From contig NZ_KZ319341.1 in NCBI RefSeq assembly GCF_002744735.1, forward strand, positions 421,848 to 485,847: a DNA stretch of 64,000 bases, read 5' to 3'. The translations under genes and the position numbers were made by a program. This document shows, one piece after another, positions 61,333 through 64,000 of the stretch. Position 1 is the first letter of the stretch, and each line of letters begins with the position of its first letter. The notes under the pieces are model-generated. The model was not told the origin of the DNA, ran no database searches, and was given only the letters and a program-made list of their open reading frames with translations. The stretch comes from Marinobacter guineae. Its GTDB lineage: Bacteria > Pseudomonadota > Gammaproteobacteria > Pseudomonadales > Oleiphilaceae.

Positions 61333-64000
61333 TCAGGAAATCAGCGGCCTTTCGTACTGCCGGATCAGGAAGCCAATCAAGGCATCCTCGTCCAGCGGGT
61401 AACTGAACAGGTTGCCCTGACACTGGGCACAACCGTGGGATTTCAGGAAGCTCAGTTGCTGCGGCGTTTCCACGCCCTCGGCCACCACCGTGAGGTGGAG
61501 CTTGCGAGCCAGGGCAATAACAGCCGAGGCAACATCGGTGGCGCTTACGTTGTAGGGTATGTCGCGAATAAATCGGTGGTCGATCTTGATGACATCCAGC
61601 GGCAGTTGTTGCAACGCGACCAGCGAACAGGAGCCGGTGCCGAAATCATCGAGAATCAGGCACACGCCCAGATCGTGGAGCGAAACCAGCAACTCGCGCA
61701 GCATTCTCGGGTCTTCGTTGAGCAGCTCGGCTGGCATTTCCAGCTCCAGGCGCTCAGGCGACACGCCTGTCTCGGTAATTACCTGCCGGATCATGTCCAG
61801 GAAGCCGGAGTCCGTCAACTGGCGCACCGACAGGTTTACCGCCATCTTCAAGGATTCGAAACCGGCCCGCTCAAGGGCCTGAACCTGGATACAGGCCTGG
61901 CGAAGCGCAATCTCGCCGAGGCGCACGATGAGACCGGTCTCTTCCGCCAGCCCGATAAACTGCTGGGCCGATACCAGCCCTTTCTCGGGATGGTGCCAGC
62001 GCAGGAATGCCTCCACGCCGATCACCCGCTCGCTGGCCAGATCAATCTTGGGCTGGTAATGCAGAACAAAGCGGTCGCCATCCAGAGCCGTTGCCAACTC
62101 CTCCTGCTGCAACAGCCTGCGGGCCGCCTTGATATTCATGGCGGGAGTGAAGAACTGGAAGGTATTCCGGCCCAGCTCCTTGGCCCGGTACATGGCCAGG
62201 TCCGCATACTTCATCAGGGTTCCGGCGTCTTCGCTGTCGTGAGGGATCATGGTAATGCCGATACTGACGGTGATGCCGACCTCATGATCGTTAAGGCGCA
62301 TGCGCTGGCACAGTCTGCGCAGAATGGTCTCTGCCACCTTGCCGGCGGCGTCCGGACCGCTGATCCGGGACAGCAGGACAACAAATTCGTCGCCTCCAAG
62401 CCGGGCAACCGAATCCTCTTCGCGAACGCAGCCCACCAGCCACTGCGCCACCTGGCACAGTAGCTCATCGCCGGAATCATGCCCGAGGGTATCGTTGATG
62501 CGCTTGAATCCGTCCAGATCCAGGAACATCAGGGCGGCCGGCTCCCCGCTGCGACGACTGCGGCTCACCACATGATTGAGACGATCCCGGAACAGCTGCC
62601 GATTTGCCAGTCCGGTCAGGGGGTCGTAGAAGGCCAGGCGGTGCAGCTCGGACTGGGCAGCTTTCAGCTGGGTCAGATCCCGGAGACTGAGGACAACGCC
62701 GTTAACGCCTGGCACCGACAGCATCGCCGTAAAAGTGCCTTCCATATCCCGCCAGCGGCCCTCGGCATCACGAATCCGGACCCGGATAACAGGCATTTGT
62801 TTACCCGGCGCGGTCACAGAGTCATCAAAGCCCTTTTTTAACTGGGGCCAGTCATCTCCATGAACCAGCTCTTCAAAGCTCAGGGCCTGCACCTGGTCCG
62901 GTTCAAAACCCAGAATGTCCAGGCTCGACGGACTGGCATAGAGAGCCTGCCCTGCGCGGTCCATCACCAACGTGACGTTGGCAGCCCCTTCGGTAATGGC
63001 CCGGTAGCGTCCAGCACTTATCTGGGCCATCAGTCGTGAGCGGATAAGAGCCAGTACAAACAGGAACAAGAGCACGCTGATAACCAGGCCCGAACCAAGC
63101 ACGATGGGCGGTCGGGGATCCGATGCCAGAAAGTCGAACGCCGGTGTGGAACGGGTCTGAAGTAACCAGTCACGCCCGCCATGGCTGATCGTCTGGCTCA
63201 TTTCGAAACTGAACTCGTTATCAAGCGATCCCAGGTTCGAGCCATACATCAGATTCTGGCGCTCGGCGACGCCGGCATCATAGATCCGGACGTCGAGAAA
63301 GGGCGATATCAGGCCAACGATCCCGTCAATCAGGTTGTTCATGCGGAACGCACTGAACACGTAACCCGCCAGCATCATGCGGCGCTCGGCCCGGATCTCG
63401 GGAACCTCGCCGCCCTGAAACACGGGGTAATACATCAGAAAGCTTGCCTGGTCCTCTCCGAGTTCTTCCTGAACCAGCACGACTTTGGCGGTTACGGTGG
63501 GAATGGCATCATCACGGGCCCGCTCCATGGCCCGGCGATGGACCGGGTCACTAAAAGCATCGTAGCCCAAGGCGCGACGATTACGCTCGGTTCCCGGTTC
63601 CAGGTAGACCATGGGGTAATAATAGGGACCGGTTCCGAGCGGCTTTACCAGGTAATTGGGAACACCGTTGGCCCGAACCGATGATATGTGCTCGGCCATC
63701 TGCCGCACGCCAATTCGACGGACATAGCCAATTCCCTGTATACCCGGGTAATAACGGTTGATATCAACCTTGTCGACGTATTCTCGCCACTGGTCCCGGG
63801 ACACATCGCCAGCCACGGCGAAAAGCCCGGCGCTTCCGGCCAGTACCTGCTCATAATTCAGGAGGCGTTCTTCGATGGCCGATTTCAACTGCAGCGACTG
63901 GGTACGGAATCTGGCTTCGGTGCGGTCTTCAACAAGCCTGATCGAGACCTGCCAAAGCAGAATAGTAACAGCAACCGCCACCGCAAAAATCAGCCACCCT
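61333..64000 (-). CDS. CHASE-PAS-GGDEF-EAL c-di-GMP protein (5' end beyond window)
   Basis: The visible part is about 888 residues; the frame stays open through the window edge and the first codons encode a TM helix (GWLIFAVAVAVTILLWQ), so the start lies outside. Domains are a periplasmic CHASE domain (about 45-260), a second TM (about 295-315), a PAS domain, a GGDEF domain with intact GGDEF and an RxxD site (REED), and an EAL domain. The EAL signature reads EAF, but other residues such as LILDDFGTG and VVAEGVET are kept, so phosphodiesterase activity is possible but may be reduced. It probably senses an extracellular ligand. The 104 bp to lepA contain its 3' region and the lepA promoter. Confidence 0.9.
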   Translation of the reverse strand, partial: GWLIFAVAVAVTILLWQVSIRLVEDRTEARFRTQSLQLKSAIEERLLNYEQVLAGSAGLFAVAGDVSRDQWREYVDKVDINRYYPGIQGIGYVRRIGVRQMAEHISSVRANGVPNYLVKPLGTGPYYYPMVYLEPGTERNRRALGYDAFSDPVHRRAMERARDDAIPTVTAKVVLVQEELGEDQASFLMYYPVFQGGEVPEIRAERRMMLAGYVFSAFRMNNLIDGIVGLISPFLDVRIYDAGVAERQNLMYGSNLGSLDNEFSFEMSQTISHGGRDWLLQTRSTPAFDFLASDPRPPIVLGSGLVISVLLFLFVLALIRSRLMAQISAGRYRAITEGAANVTLVMDRAGQALYASPSSLDILGFEPDQVQALSFEELVHGDDWPQLKKGFDDSVTAPGKQMPVIRVRIRDAEGRWRDMEGTFTAMLSVPGVNGVVLSLRDLTQLKAAQSELHRLAFYDPLTGLANRQLFRDRLNHVVSRSRRSGEPAALMFLDLDGFKRINDTLGHDSGDELLCQVAQWLVGCVREEDSVARLGGDEFVVLLSRISGPDAAGKVAETILRRLCQRMRLNDHEVGITVSIGITMIPHDSEDAGTLMKYADLAMYRAKELGRNTFQFFTPAMNIKAARRLLQQEELATALDGDRFVLHYQPKIDLASERVIGVEAFLRWHHPEKGLVSAQQFIGLAEETGLIVRLGEIALRQACIQVQALERAGFESLKMAVNLSVRQLTDSGFLDMIRQVITETGVSPERLELEMPAELLNEDPRMLRELLVSLHDLGVCLILDDFGTGSCSLVALQQLPLDVIKIDHRFIRDIPYNVSATDVASAVIALARKLHLTVVAEGVETPQQLSFLKSHGCAQCQGNLFSYPLDEDALIGFLIRQYERPLIS

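Overview
The window reads as a chromosomal segment of a marine, aerobic, Gram-negative gammaproteobacterium, most likely a Marinobacter or a very close relative. This is inferred from gene content, not from a search. The best pointers are a bacterial fatty acyl-CoA reductase of the wax-ester type (25039-26574), an acetyl-CoA synthetase/LuxR-type response regulator pair, many c-di-GMP proteins, and standard gammaproteobacterial gene order (lepA-lepB-DUF4845-rnc-era-recO-pdxJ; cysM-rlmD-relA-mazG; murI-nudC). There is no rRNA, tRNA, phage, insertion sequence or CRISPR array that I can see. Coding density is high and base composition is even, so this looks like core genome with some lineage-specific metabolic genes.

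Layout. 1-9.8 kb: periplasmic PQQ sugar dehydrogenase, GFA protein, two aldo/keto reductases (one with a Tat signal, coupled to a membrane protein), a tandem glutaredoxin/GST-fold protein, PBP4, and envelope lipoproteins. 9.9-16 kb: a cluster of two SDRs, an aminoglycoside-phosphotransferase-like kinase, a histidine-phosphatase-fold protein and an acyl-CoA dehydrogenase, divergent from a LysR regulator; it resembles ACAD10/11-type hydroxyacyl-CoA catabolism. 16-22 kb: EAL protein, tartrate/isopropylmalate-type dehydrogenase, aminotransferase, D-2-hydroxyacid dehydrogenase. 22-28 kb: acs with its response regulator, fatty acyl-CoA reductase, MinD-like ATPase. 28-34.5 kb: an HDOD-histidine kinase followed by a REC-PAS-GGDEF-EAL protein, then a methyltransferase/DUF2156 pair. 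34.4-46.5 kb: murI, nudC, plsB, rsmJ, tsaB, adk, a YbaK-HDOD fusion, ppc and two paralogous small proteins. 46.6-61.2 kb: mazG, relA, rlmD, cysM, barA and the lepA-pdxJ operon. The right edge holds a CHASE-PAS-GGDEF-EAL gene cut by the window end.

The most unusual content is intergenic. Four long hairpins (4204-4312, 13352-13464, 13580-13689, 21872-21984) share a conserved 53-54 nt loop, but each has its own 28-30 bp stem sequence; three stems are perfect and one has a single mismatch. The loop holds two small hairpins. One shows pair-preserving changes between copies, and on one strand both expose GGA in a CsrA/RsmA-like context. Three of the four copies begin 20-34 nt after a stop codon in the same orientation relative to that gene. 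I regard this as a candidate undescribed structured repeat family.

Functional themes are carbon and lipid flow (acs, ppc, acyl-CoA dehydrogenase cluster, fatty acyl-CoA reductase, plsB), global and second-messenger signalling (BarA, RelA, three c-di-GMP proteins, HDOD proteins), and housekeeping RNA, translation and envelope functions.
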